Of a DNA stretch of 64,000 nt, positions 21,195 through 30,118 are shown in pieces. Both the position numbers and the translations under genes were made by a program. The notes below the pieces were generated by a model. The model searched no databases and was not told where the DNA came from. It saw only the letters and a program-made list of their open reading frames with translations. The DNA is from Pseudomonas benzenivorans. GTDB taxonomy: Bacteria; Pseudomonadota; Gammaproteobacteria; Pseudomonadales; Pseudomonadaceae. How positions within the stretch are numbered: the stretch's first letter is position 1; every line of letters starts with the position of its first letter. The stretch covers positions 1,984,001-2,048,000 of the forward strand of contig NZ_CP137892.1 in NCBI RefSeq assembly GCF_033547155.1, given 5' to 3'.

Positions 21195-22604
21195 ATGTCC
21201 CGTTCCTTCTATGACGAGATGTACCAGGCGTGCGGCGAATGCCGCCCGCACTACCGGGAGTTCGAGCGCTGGCTAGCGGACACGCCGCAGGACCTGCTGG
21301 CGCAGCGGCGGCGCGAAGCGGACCTGCTGTTCCACCGTGCGGGCATCACCTTCACCCTCTATGGCGATGACCAGGGCACCGAGCGCCTGATTCCCTTCGA
21401 CATCATTCCGCGCAGCATCCCGGCCAGCGAGTGGCGCATGGTCGAGCGCGGCTGCATCCAGCGGGTGCAGGCGCTGAACATGTTCCTCACCGACCTCTAC
21501 CATGACCAGCGCATCCTCAAGGCCGGCGTCATCCCGGCCGAGCAGGTGCTGGCCAATGAGGCTTATCAGCTGGCGATGCAGGGGCTCGACCTGCACCGCA
21601 ACCTCTACGCCCATATCGCCGGGGTCGACCTGGTGCGCGATGGCGACGGCAGCTACTACGTGCTGGAGGACAACCTGCGCACGCCGAGCGGCGTCAGTTA
21701 TATGCTCGAGGACCGCAAGATGATGATGCGCCTGTTCCCCGAGCTGTTTGCCGCCCAGCGGGTGGCGCCGATCAACCACTACCCCAATCTGTTGCTCGAC
21801 ACCTTGAAGAGCGCCAGCGCACTGGACAACCCCACCGTGGTGGTGCTGACTCCCGGGCGCTTCAACAGCGCCTACTTCGAGCACGCCTTCCTGGCCCGCG
21901 AGATGGGCGTGGAATTGGTCGAAGGCGCCGACCTGCTGGTGCGTGACGACAAGTTGTACATGCGCACCACCGCCGGGGCCAAGCAGGTGGACGTGGTCTA
22001 CCGGCGGATCGACGATGCCTTCCTCGACCCCCTGGCCTTCAACCCGGACTCCATGCTCGGCGTCCCCGGGCTGTTGTCGACCTACCGTTCGGGCAACGTG
22101 GTGCTGGCCAATGCCATAGGCACGGGGGTGGCGGACGACAAGTCGATCTACCCCTATGTGGGCGAGATGATCCGCTTCTATCTGGACGAGGAGGCCATCC
22201 TCAAGAACGTGCCGACCTGGCAGTGCCGCAAGCCCGAGGAGCTGTCCCATGTGCTGGCCAACCTGTCGCAACTGGTGGTCAAGGAAGCCCAGGGCTCCGG
22301 CGGCTACGGCATGCTGGTCGGACCGGCGGCGAGCAAGGCGGAAATCGAGAAGTTCCGCGAGCGTCTGATGGCCAAGCCGGAGGCCTATATCGCCCAGCCG
22401 ACCCTGTCGCTGTCGACCTGCCCCACCTTCGTCGAGAACGGCATCGCGCCGCGGCATATCGACCTGCGTCCGTTCGTCCTGTCTGGCCGCGAGACTCGCC
22501 TGGTGCCCGGCGGCCTGACCCGCGTGGCGCTGCGCGAAGGCTCGCTGGTGGTCAACTCGTCGCAGGGCGGCGGGACCAAGGACACCTGGGTAGTGGAGGA
22601 CTGA
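21195..22604 (+). CDS. Circularly permuted ATP-grasp protein (Anbu operon)
   Basis: 469 residues, start chosen at 21195 behind AAGGAG. This is the DUF404/DUF407 circularly permuted ATP-grasp family: SYYVLEDNLRTPSGVSYMLEDRK in the middle, then LVVKEAQGSGGYGMLVG (nucleotide-binding loop) and RHIDLRPFVLSG near the C-terminus. ATP-grasp enzymes join a carboxylate to an amine or thiol through an acyl phosphate, so a peptide- or amide-forming ligase is expected. It is the first of four tightly packed genes (ATP-grasp, alpha-E, transglutaminase-like, Anbu). The substrate is unknown. Confidence 0.9.
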   Translation: MSRSFYDEMYQACGECRPHYREFERWLADTPQDLLAQRRREADLLFHRAGITFTLYGDDQGTERLIPFDIIPRSIPASEWRMVERGCIQRVQALNMFLTDLYHDQRILKAGVIPAEQVLANEAYQLAMQGLDLHRNLYAHIAGVDLVRDGDGSYYVLEDNLRTPSGVSYMLEDRKMMMRLFPELFAAQRVAPINHYPNLLLDTLKSASALDNPTVVVLTPGRFNSAYFEHAFLAREMGVELVEGADLLVRDDKLYMRTTAGAKQVDVVYRRIDDAFLDPLAFNPDSMLGVPGLLSTYRSGNVVLANAIGTGVADDKSIYPYVGEMIRFYLDEEAILKNVPTWQCRKPEELSHVLANLSQLVVKEAQGSGGYGMLVGPAASKAEIEKFRERLMAKPEAYIAQPTLSLSTCPTFVENGIAPRHIDLRPFVLSGRETRLVPGGLTRVALREGSLVVNSSQGGGTKDTWVVED

Positions 22605-22606
22605 TC

Positions 22607-23557
22607 ATGTTGAGTAGAACCGCTTCCGATCTGTACTGGATGTCGCGCTACCTGGAGCGTGCCGAGAACCTGGCTCGCATGCTCGACGTCTGCTATTCGC
22701 TGTCGCTGATGCCACAAGCCGGACGCACCGATGGCAATGACGAACTGGCCATGGCCTTGCTCAGCACCGGCACCCTGGAGGTCTATCAACAGCGCCATGG
22801 CGAGCTGAACGCCGAGCGCATGCTGCAGTTCTTCGCCCTCGATGAGGACAACCCGGCGAGCATCTACTGCTGCCTGCAGGCCGCGCGCAGCAATGCCCAT
22901 GCGGTGCGCGGGCGGATCACCGCGGACATGTGGGAGAACATCAACGCCACCTGGCTGGAGATGCGCGGCATCGCCGAGCAGGGCCTGGGGCGCTACGGCA
23001 TCAGCCGCTTCTGCGAGTGGGTCAAGGAGCGCTCGCACCTGTTCCGCGGCGCCACCTCCGGCACCATCATGCGCAACGAGGCCTACAGCTTCATCCGCCT
23101 CGGCACCTTCATCGAACGGGGCGACAACACGCTGCGTCTGCTCGATGCGCGTTACGAGATGTTTGGCGAGGAATCGGAAGAAGTCAGCGACCGGTCGGCG
23201 CGCGGCTACTACCAATGGAGCGCCTTGCTCCGCGCGCTGTCCTCATTCGAGGCCTACGCCGGGGTCTACCGCGGCTCGCCCGCCGCCGGCAAGGTGTCCG
23301 AGCTGCTGCTGCTGCGCCCCGACGTGCCGCGCTCGCTGCGCGCCTGCGTGGAAGAGCTCAACCACATCCTCGCCAGCCTGCCTGGCGACAACGGTCGCCC
23401 GGCGCAGCGCCTGGCCGCCGAACTGGAGGCGCGGCTGCGTTACACCAGCATCGAGGAAGTGCTCGACGAAGGCCTGCATGCCTGGCTCAGCGATTTCATC
23501 GGGCAGGTGCGTCAGTTGGCCCGGACCATCCACGGTTCCTACCTGGAGGTGATATGA
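22607..23557 (+). CDS. Alpha-E domain protein (Anbu operon)
   Basis: 316 residues, nearly all alpha-helical. Its start MLSRTASDLYWMSRYLERAENLARML is the hallmark of the alpha-E family. A glutamate/arginine pattern (YLERAEN, GTFIERGDN) repeats through the protein, giving the family its name. The function is unknown; it almost always accompanies the circularly permuted ATP-grasp protein, sometimes fused, and may act as its partner or as a ligand-binding helical bundle. It starts two bases after the upstream stop and overlaps the next gene by four bases. Confidence 0.9.
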   Translation: MLSRTASDLYWMSRYLERAENLARMLDVCYSLSLMPQAGRTDGNDELAMALLSTGTLEVYQQRHGELNAERMLQFFALDEDNPASIYCCLQAARSNAHAVRGRITADMWENINATWLEMRGIAEQGLGRYGISRFCEWVKERSHLFRGATSGTIMRNEAYSFIRLGTFIERGDNTLRLLDARYEMFGEESEEVSDRSARGYYQWSALLRALSSFEAYAGVYRGSPAAGKVSELLLLRPDVPRSLRACVEELNHILASLPGDNGRPAQRLAAELEARLRYTSIEEVLDEGLHAWLSDFIGQVRQLARTIHGSYLEVI

Positions 23558-24345
23558 AACTTTCCATTCGTCACGACACCACCTACCGCTACGACGACCA
23601 GGTGCGTGCGAGCATCCAGTACCTGCGCCTGACCCCTCACGACAGCAAGCGTCAGCGCGTGCTCGACTGGCAACTCGAGCTGCCGCGCCCGGTGCGCGCG
23701 CAGCTCGACCCCTATGGCAACATCCTGCATGTGCTGACCCTCGACGAGCCGCACGAGTCGATCGCTATCGGCGCCCGCGGCGAGGTCGAGATCGACGAGA
23801 GAAGCGAGGCCGAGCACGAAAGCCGGTCGGCCCTGCCGTTCCTGCGGGTGAGCCGCCTGACCCAGGCGGACGAGGCGCTAAGCGACTTCGCCCAACGGCA
23901 CTGTGCCAGCCGGCGCGACCGCCGCGGCCTGATCGGTCTGATGGAAGCGCTCAACCAGCATATTCGCTACAAGCCGGGCTCGACGCAGGTGGACAGCACT
24001 GCAGCCGAGGCCTTCGCCGGACGTGAAGGGGTGTGCCAGGACCATACCCACGCCTTTCTCGCCTGTGCGCGCAGCCTGGGCATTCCGGCGCGCTATGTGT
24101 CCGGCTATCTGTGCACCGAGGACGAAAGCCACCTGGCCAGCCACGCCTGGGCCGAGGCCTGGCTGGACGGCGCCTGGTACAGCTTCGACGTGACCAACTG
24201 CCTGGCCAGGCCGGAGCGCCACCTCAAGCTGGCGGTCGGCCTGGATTACCTCGATGCCAGTCCGGTGCGCGGCATGCGCCGCGGCGGCGGTGGCGAGCAG
24301 ATGCATGCGCGGGTTGTGGTCAGCCAGTTTCAGACCAGCACCTGA
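23554..24345 (+). CDS. Transglutaminase-like cysteine peptidase (Anbu operon)
   Basis: 263 residues. An N-terminal beta domain of about 110 residues (MKLSIRHDTTYRYDDQV) precedes the transglutaminase core. The catalytic triad is visible: Cys in EGVCQDHTHAF (about residue 161), His in SHLASHAWAEAWL (about residue 197) and Asp in WYSFDVTNC (about residue 213). Bacterial members are usually proteases or amidases rather than cross-linking enzymes. The ATGA overlap (23554-23557) with the alpha-E gene indicates coupled translation. Confidence 0.92.
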   Translation: MKLSIRHDTTYRYDDQVRASIQYLRLTPHDSKRQRVLDWQLELPRPVRAQLDPYGNILHVLTLDEPHESIAIGARGEVEIDERSEAEHESRSALPFLRVSRLTQADEALSDFAQRHCASRRDRRGLIGLMEALNQHIRYKPGSTQVDSTAAEAFAGREGVCQDHTHAFLACARSLGIPARYVSGYLCTEDESHLASHAWAEAWLDGAWYSFDVTNCLARPERHLKLAVGLDYLDASPVRGMRRGGGGEQMHARVVVSQFQTST

Positions 24346-24408
24346 GGCCGCAGACAACAGAGCCCCGCGTCTGCGTACGCGGGAAACTATGACGATGGAA
24401 TCGATTTC

Positions 24409-25161
24409 ATGACTTACTGCGTTGCGATGCACCTGGCCGATGGGCTGGTGTTCGTGTCCGATTCGCGCACCAATGCCGGCATCGACAAGATTTCCACTTT
24501 CCGCAAGCTGTTCACCTTCGGCGTGCCGGGTGAACGTCTGATCGTCCTGCAGACGGCAGGCAACCTGGCCACTTCGCAATCGGTGATCAAGCTGTTGCAG
24601 CAGCGCCTCGGTGGCGAGCGCGCCAATCTGCATCAGGTCGCCACCCTCTACGACGCCACCGCCCTGGTGGCCGAGACCCTGCGCGAGGTGGTAGCGCGCG
24701 ACGCTGCGCCGCTGGCCGCAGACACCGATCTGACGTGCTCCTTCCTGGTCGGCGGGCAGATCGCCGACGGCCCGACGGAGCTCTACAGCATCTATCCGCA
24801 GGGCAACTTCATCCAGGCCACGGAAGATACGCCGTTCTTGCAACTGGGCGAGAGCAAGTACGGCCGTTCGATCCTGGTGCGCAACCTGGCGTATGGCAGC
24901 GGGCTGGAGGAAGCCCTGCGTTGTGCCCTGCTGTCCTTCGATTCGACCATTCGCAGCAACCTGTCGGTCAGCATGCCGCTGGACCTGCTGGTCTATCGGC
25001 GCGACAGCCTGGAGATTCCCAGCGGTTATCGGGTGAGCGAGGACGATCCGTACTTCGCCAGCATTCGTCGCCAGTGGGCCACAGGCCTGAAGGCCCTGTT
25101 CGACCAACTGCCGCAAGTGCCGACGGTATACTCCGGTGGGCCCGCGACAGAGTGGCTATGA
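24409..25161 (+). CDS. Anbu (ancestral beta subunit) proteasome-like peptidase
   Basis: 250 residues. After removal of Met1 the protein starts with Thr, the nucleophile of the Ntn-hydrolase/proteasome family. Aspartate 17 (in SDSRTNAG) and lysine 32 (in FRKLF), counted from that Thr, match the catalytic Asp17/Lys33 pair of 20S beta subunits. The length and the association with the three upstream genes identify Anbu (also BPH) rather than HslV. Published structures show open helical or ring-like assemblies, and proteolytic activity is weak or unproven. It lies 63 bases after the transglutaminase gene with only a weak GGAA site, probably in the same transcript. Confidence 0.92.
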   Translation: MTYCVAMHLADGLVFVSDSRTNAGIDKISTFRKLFTFGVPGERLIVLQTAGNLATSQSVIKLLQQRLGGERANLHQVATLYDATALVAETLREVVARDAAPLAADTDLTCSFLVGGQIADGPTELYSIYPQGNFIQATEDTPFLQLGESKYGRSILVRNLAYGSGLEEALRCALLSFDSTIRSNLSVSMPLDLLVYRRDSLEIPSGYRVSEDDPYFASIRRQWATGLKALFDQLPQVPTVYSGGPATEWL

Positions 25162-25202
25162 CCCCGGCGTGCCATAGGCGGTTGCGCGGCATGCCGGTGC
25201 AT

Positions 25203-26114
25203 TCAAGGCCTCTCCCGTGGCGTGTTGACCGCTACCGCCTGGCGCCAGCATTCGCGGCCGGCCTGGACCAGCCAGCAGGCGAGGATGAAGGGCAGGGTCA
25301 GCACCGGCAGGCCGAGGGTTGCGAGGCCCGCCTGCAGCAGCGTGGCCAGGACGCTGCCCAGCAGTAGCACCCAGGGTCGGCGCTGTACCTGGCTCAGGGC
25401 GATCGCCGCCAGCACGGCGTTGTAGCCGAACAGCCCGTTCAGGGCGTCGGCCTGCGACCAGCCCAGCAGCGCGGCCAGGCCCAGGCCAGCGGCTGCGCCG
25501 AGCAGGGCCCAGAGGGCGGCGCGACGGTCGGCCAGCAACAGGCCGAGCAGCAGGCACAGGCCGGACAGGGGGTTATCGAGGAAGATCACCTGGCCCAGGC
25601 CGCGCAGCACCGCCAGCATGGTACCGAACCCGTCCAGGGTGGGCGCGCCGGCCGCGACCTCGTCCCGTAGCGGTAGCGGCAGAGGTGCGGCCAGGGCCAG
25701 CAGCCCCCAACCGAGCAGGACGAAGGGCAGGGTGAAGGCCGGTAGCCAGCCGCGCCGGCGCATCCGCGTCATCCAGGGCGCCAGCAGCAGGCTGGACAGC
25801 CCGCCGCCGAGGGTGATCAACAGCGCCAGCAGCGGCGACCAGGCGAACTGCAGGCTGGCCAGCAGGCCGAGGAGGATGCCGTTGTAGCCGTACAGGCCGA
25901 TCTCGATATCGGCGCGCGGACAGTCGCGCCAGCGGGCCACCAGCATGCCGCTCAGGCCACCGAGCAGGGCGCCGCCGAGCAGGTTCGGTGCGCCGAGGGC
26001 GAGCGCCAGCAGCACCAGCAGGCCGCAGCCGGGATGGCTCTGCAGGAATATTTGGCTGAAGCCGTTGAGCAATGCGCGCAAGCCGCGCAGGACGTGGGTG
26101 GGCAGGGGCGACAT
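25203..26114 (-). CDS. Urea transporter (UT family)
   Basis: 303 residues, about ten hydrophobic segments arranged as two repeats. Each repeat carries the UT signature: IGLYGYNGILLGLL near residue 73 and LNGLFGYNAVLAAIAL near residue 235. These proteins form urea channels in the inner membrane. The start at 26114 (MSPLPTHVLRGLRALLNGFSQIFLQ) fits the family; the frame continues upstream without a better site. Urea is the other product of the allantoicase and ureidoglycolate lyase steps encoded later in the window, so a functional link is plausible, but no urease genes lie nearby. Confidence 0.88.
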   Translation of the reverse strand: MSPLPTHVLRGLRALLNGFSQIFLQSHPGCGLLVLLALALGAPNLLGGALLGGLSGMLVARWRDCPRADIEIGLYGYNGILLGLLASLQFAWSPLLALLITLGGGLSSLLLAPWMTRMRRRGWLPAFTLPFVLLGWGLLALAAPLPLPLRDEVAAGAPTLDGFGTMLAVLRGLGQVIFLDNPLSGLCLLLGLLLADRRAALWALLGAAAGLGLAALLGWSQADALNGLFGYNAVLAAIALSQVQRRPWVLLLGSVLATLLQAGLATLGLPVLTLPFILACWLVQAGRECWRQAVAVNTPRERP

Positions 26115-26168
26115 AGAGGCTCGGCGTGAATGAAAACAGGCGCCGGTGAGAGCGCCCATCGGTCCAAT

Positions 26169-26190
26169 CGTAGGGTGGGCTACGGCGCAA
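26169..26190. repeat. Truncated GTAGGGTGG-type repeat
   Basis: CGTAGGGTGGGCTACGGCGC has the same outer border as the repeat at 6620, but the inverted right half is missing. It lies upstream of the urea transporter gene. Confidence 0.6.
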
Positions 26191-26242
26191 CGTACAGCCG
26201 TGGCAGGCAGAATATCCGCGCCCTGCGCCTAACGAAACTGAA

Positions 26243-26279
26243 TAAAAAGAGGCGCCCGCTGCCGCAGCAGGGGACGCCT
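26243..26279 (-). terminator. Terminator of the gcl-hyi-glxR-ttuD-pykA operon
   Basis: Imperfect 13-base stem (AGGCGCCCGCTGC / GCAGGGGACGCCT) with a four-base loop; read on the minus strand it is followed by CTCTTTTTATT. It lies about 75 bases beyond the pykA stop. Confidence 0.85.
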
Positions 26280-26352
26280 GTAATCTGGCAATGCCAGCGT
26301 GGGAGCATGGAGGCTGCGGCCCGCAATGTTGCGGGCCAGGGTCAGCGGTCGG

Positions 26353-27768
26353 TCAGTGCAGGGTCTCTATGCGCAGGCTGTTGGTGCTGCCTGGCTGACC
26401 GAAGGGCTCGCCGGCGGTGATCACCAGGGTGTCGCCGCGTTGCGCCATGCCCTGGGCCTGGGCGATCTCCACGGCGGTGCTGGTGACGGCTTCGACCTGA
26501 TGCAGGCGCTCGTTGACCACCGAGTAGATGCCCCAGGCCACGCTCAGGCGGCGCGCGGTGTCGAGGTTCGGCGTCAGGCTCAAGATCGGCGCCTTCGGTC
26601 GCTCGCGCGAGGCGCGCAGGCTGCTGGCCCCGGATTCGGTGTAGTTGACCAGCGCGGCCACCGGCAGGATGGCGCTGATACGGCGAATAGCGCAGCTGAT
26701 GGCGTCCGAGGCTGTGGCCTCGGCCTGGGGCCTGCCGACGTCCAGCTGGCTCTGGAAGTCCGGGCCGCCCTCCACCTGGCGGATGATCTTGCTCATCATC
26801 TGCACGGCCTCCAGCGGGTAGTCGCCGGAGGCGGTCTCGGCCGACAGCATCACCGCATCGGCCCCCTCGGCCACGGCGTTGGCCACGTCGGTGACCTCGG
26901 CACGGGTCGGCGCGGGGGAGAAACGCATGGATTCGAGCATCTGGGTGGCCACCACCACCGGTCGGCCGAGCTGGCGGCAGATGCGGATGATGTCCTTCTG
27001 GATGCGCGGTACGTTCTCCGCCGGCACCTCCACGCCCAGGTCGCCGCGGGCGACCATGATGGCGTCGCACAGCTGGGCGATTTCGGCGATCTTCTGCACC
27101 GCCGAGGGCTTCTCGATCTTGGCCATGAGGGCGGCCTTGCCCTGGATCAGCGCGCGGGCCTCGAGGATGTCCTCGGGGCGCTGGACGAAGGACAGGGCCA
27201 CCCAGTCCACGCCCAGTTCCAGGCCGAAGGTCAGGTCGCGGCGATCCTTCTCGGTCAGCGGGCTCAGTTGCAGCACCGCCTCGGGCACGTTGACCCCCTT
27301 GCGGTCGGACAGCTCGCCGCCGGCGATCACCTCGGTGATCACCGCGTCGTGTTCCTTGGCGGTCACCTGCAGGCGCAGACGGCCGTCGTCCAGCAGCAGG
27401 TTCATCCCCGGCTGCAGGGCCTCGATGATTTCCGGGTGCGGCAGGTTGACCCGCCGGGCGTCGCCCGGGGTACTGTCCAGATCCAGGCGCAGGGCCTGGC
27501 CGCGCTGCAGCTCGACCTTGCCTTCGGCGAAGCGGCCGACCCGCAGCTTGGGTCCCTGCAGGTCCATGAGGATGCCGATGGGCGTGCCCAGCTGGCGTTC
27601 CACTTCGCGTACCCAGTTGTAACGCTGGGCGTGGTCGGCGTGCTCGCCGTGGCTGAAGTTGAGGCGAAACAGATTGACCCCGGCCTCCACCAGCTGGCGG
27701 ATCTGTTCGATGCCTTCGACGGCCGGCCCGAGGGTGGCGAGGATCTTAACTTTCTTGTCGGCGTTCAT
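26353..27768 (-). CDS. pykA: Pyruvate kinase
   Basis: 471 residues. It transfers phosphate from phosphoenolpyruvate to ADP, giving pyruvate. Motifs: KILATLGPA near the N-terminus, MDLQGPKLRVG, the catalytic AKIEKPSAV, ARGDLGVEVP and ATQMLESM. The start overlaps the glycerate kinase stop by four bases (27765-27768). Its placement at the end of the glyoxylate carboligase operon makes it the last step of glyoxylate to pyruvate, after glycerate, phosphoglycerate and phosphoenolpyruvate. Pseudomonas genomes usually carry a second pyruvate kinase elsewhere. Confidence 0.96.
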   Translation of the reverse strand: MNADKKVKILATLGPAVEGIEQIRQLVEAGVNLFRLNFSHGEHADHAQRYNWVREVERQLGTPIGILMDLQGPKLRVGRFAEGKVELQRGQALRLDLDSTPGDARRVNLPHPEIIEALQPGMNLLLDDGRLRLQVTAKEHDAVITEVIAGGELSDRKGVNVPEAVLQLSPLTEKDRRDLTFGLELGVDWVALSFVQRPEDILEARALIQGKAALMAKIEKPSAVQKIAEIAQLCDAIMVARGDLGVEVPAENVPRIQKDIIRICRQLGRPVVVATQMLESMRFSPAPTRAEVTDVANAVAEGADAVMLSAETASGDYPLEAVQMMSKIIRQVEGGPDFQSQLDVGRPQAEATASDAISCAIRRISAILPVAALVNYTESGASSLRASRERPKAPILSLTPNLDTARRLSVAWGIYSVVNERLHQVEAVTSTAVEIAQAQGMAQRGDTLVITAGEPFGQPGSTNSLRIETLH

Positions 27769-29039
27769 TGGGCGGGTTCCTCGAGGATCAGAATGGCGCG
27801 GAAATCGTTGACGTTGGTACGGGTCGGGCCGCTGACGATCAGGGCGTCCAGGGCGGCGAAGTAGCCATAGCCGTCGTTGTTGTCCAGCTCGTCGCGGGCG
27901 TTCAGGCCCAGGCGCGCGGCGCGGGCGTAGGCGTCCGGGGTCATCAGGGCGCCGGCGTTGTCCTCGGAGCCGTCGATGCCGTCGGTGTCGCCGGCCAGGG
28001 CGTAGACCCCGGGCAGGCCCTTGAGACTCTCGGTGAGACTCAGCAGGAACTCGGCGTTGCGCCCGCCGCGGCCGTTGCCGCGCACGGTGACGGTGGTCTC
28101 GCCGCCGGAGAGGATCACGCAGGGCGCCTCGAGCGGCTGGCCGTGCAGGCGCACCTGGCGGGCGATGCCGGCATGCACCTTGGCCACCTCGCGCGACTCG
28201 CCCTCCAGATCGCCGAGGATCAGCGGGGTGAAGCCGGCGGCGCGGGCCTTCTCGGCGGCGGCCTCCAGGGACTGCTGGGGGGTGGCGATCAGCTGGAAGT
28301 GGCTGCGCGAGAGCACCGGGTCGCCGGGCTTGACCGTCTCCGAGCGCGGGTCCTGCAGCCAGGTGCGCACGTTGGCCGGAATCTCGATCTGGTAGCGCGC
28401 CAGTATCGCCAGGGCCTCGGCCGAGGTGGTCGGGTCGGCCACCGTGGGGCCGGAGGCGATCACCGTGGCCTCGTCGCCCGGCACGTCGGAAATCGCGTAG
28501 GTATAGACGCTGGCCGGCCAGCAGGCCTTGGCCAGGCGGCCGCCCTTGATCGCCGAGAGGTGCTTGCGCACGCAGTTCATCTCGCCGATGGAGGCGCCGG
28601 ACTTGAGCAGGGCCTTGTTGATCGCCTGTTTGTCTTTGAGTGTGATGCCCTCGGCCGGCAGGGCCAGCAGCGAGGAACCGCCGCCGGACAGCAGGAAAAT
28701 CACCCAGTCGGACTCCTGCAGGTTGCTGACCAGCTCCAGCACCCGCCGCGCGACCCGCTCGCCGGCATCGTCCGGTACCGGATGGGCGGCTTCCACCACC
28801 TCGATCTTCTTGCAGTCGGCGCCGTGCTCGTAGCGGGTCACCACCAGGCCGGAGACCTCGCCCTGCCATTCGCGCTCGATCACCTCGGCCATGGCGGCGG
28901 CGGCCTTGCCGGCGCCTATGACGATGACCCGACCGCTACGGTCGGCGGGCAGGTGGTCGGCCAGCACCTGGCGCGGGTGGGCGGCGTCGATGGCGGCGCT
29001 GAACAGCTCGCGCAGCAGGCTTTGCGGATCGATGGACAT
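27765..29039 (-). CDS. ttuD: Glycerate 2-kinase (TtuD/GlxK, MOFRL family)
   Basis: 424 residues, often annotated hydroxypyruvate reductase because of old nomenclature. It has the two-domain DUF4147/MOFRL structure: VIVIGAGKAAAAMAEV near residue 40, LLSGGGSSLLALP near residue 117, and a C-terminal MOFRL domain with LSGGETTVTVRGNGRGGRNAEF and ALAGDTDGIDGSEDNAGAL. It phosphorylates glycerate to 2-phosphoglycerate, after GlxR. It is the fourth gene of the operon; a 172-base gap with a GC-rich hairpin separates it from glxR. Confidence 0.9.
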   Translation of the reverse strand: MSIDPQSLLRELFSAAIDAAHPRQVLADHLPADRSGRVIVIGAGKAAAAMAEVIEREWQGEVSGLVVTRYEHGADCKKIEVVEAAHPVPDDAGERVARRVLELVSNLQESDWVIFLLSGGGSSLLALPAEGITLKDKQAINKALLKSGASIGEMNCVRKHLSAIKGGRLAKACWPASVYTYAISDVPGDEATVIASGPTVADPTTSAEALAILARYQIEIPANVRTWLQDPRSETVKPGDPVLSRSHFQLIATPQQSLEAAAEKARAAGFTPLILGDLEGESREVAKVHAGIARQVRLHGQPLEAPCVILSGGETTVTVRGNGRGGRNAEFLLSLTESLKGLPGVYALAGDTDGIDGSEDNAGALMTPDAYARAARLGLNARDELDNNDGYGYFAALDALIVSGPTRTNVNDFRAILILEEPAQ

Positions 29040-29175
29040 GGCAGGCTCTCTTGTTATCGCTGGAACAACGTCGATTCTACTGCGCGGCGTCCGCCCTGCA
29101 GGCGCTGCGCACTAGAATCGACCCACCCGGCTGGCAGGCCGTGACACCGCCAGCCAGGCAGATCGAAAGGGTTGC

Positions 29176-29201
29176 CGCGGGAGGGCTGACCCCCTCCCGC
29201 G
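29176..29201 (-). terminator. GC-rich hairpin after glxR
   Basis: CGCGGGAGGG / CCCTCCCGCG with a six-base loop, starting about ten bases beyond the glxR stop. There is no long T run, so it may stabilise the upstream mRNA or cause partial termination before ttuD-pykA. Confidence 0.55.
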
Positions 29202-29211
29202 ACCTGTGGCC

Positions 29212-30102
29212 TCACTCGCCGCGGATGTTGAAATTGGCCATGTGCTCCAGGCCCTTGATCAGCGCCGAGTGATCCCAGTTGCTGCCGCCGATGGCCGCAC
29301 AGGTGCTGAACACCTGCTGGGCGTTGGCGGTGTTGGGCAGGTTCAGGCTCAGCTCCTTGGCGCCGGCCAGCGCCAGGTTGAGGTCCTTCTGGTGCAGGCT
29401 GATGCGGAAGCCCGGATCGAAGGTGCCCTTGATCATGCGCTCGCCGTGCACCTCGAGGATCTTCGAGCCGGCGAAGCCGCCCATCAGCGCCTCGCGCACC
29501 TTGGCCGGATCGGCGCCGTTCTTGGCGGCGAACAGCAGGGCCTCGGCCACCGCCTGGATGTTCAGGGCGACGATGATCTGGTTGGCCACCTTGGCGGTCT
29601 GGCCGTCGCCGTTGCCGCCGACGCGGGTGATGTTCTTGCCCATGGCCTGGAACAGCGGCAGGGCGCGCTCGAAGGCATTCGGGCAGCCACCGACCATGAT
29701 CGACAGGGTGGCCGCCTTGGCGCCGACTTCACCGCCGGACACCGGGGCGTCCAGGTAGGCGGCGCCGGTGGCCTTGATCTTCTCGGCGAAGGTCTTGGTG
29801 GCGGTGGGGGAGATCGAGCTCATGTCGATCACCACCTTGCCGGCGCCGACGCCCTCGGCCACGCCGTCAGCGCGGAACAGCACGTCTTCGACCTGGGGGG
29901 TGTCCGGCACCATGACGATGATGAACTCGGCTTCCTGGGCGACTTCGCGCGGGTTGGCCAGGGCGATGCCGTTGTCGCCCAGCAGGTCGGCCGGGGCCTT
30001 GTCGAAGTGCTCGGAGAAGAACAGGGTGTGGCCGGCGTTCTGCAGGTTCTGCGCCATGGGCTTGCCCATGATGCCGGTGCCGATAAATCCGATTTTAGCC
30101 AT
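29212..30102 (-). CDS. glxR: Tartronate semialdehyde reductase
   Basis: 296 residues of the beta-hydroxyacid dehydrogenase family. The Rossmann motif is GFIGTGIMGKPM at residues 5-16; DAPVSGGEVGA (substrate site) is near residue 118 and the catalytic lysine is in GQTAKVANQ near residue 170. It reduces tartronate semialdehyde, made by Gcl, to glycerate. Its start is 16 bases from the hyi stop. Confidence 0.95.
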   Translation of the reverse strand: MAKIGFIGTGIMGKPMAQNLQNAGHTLFFSEHFDKAPADLLGDNGIALANPREVAQEAEFIIVMVPDTPQVEDVLFRADGVAEGVGAGKVVIDMSSISPTATKTFAEKIKATGAAYLDAPVSGGEVGAKAATLSIMVGGCPNAFERALPLFQAMGKNITRVGGNGDGQTAKVANQIIVALNIQAVAEALLFAAKNGADPAKVREALMGGFAGSKILEVHGERMIKGTFDPGFRISLHQKDLNLALAGAKELSLNLPNTANAQQVFSTCAAIGGSNWDHSALIKGLEHMANFNIRGE

Positions 30103-30118
30103 GAGAGATCTCCTCTGA

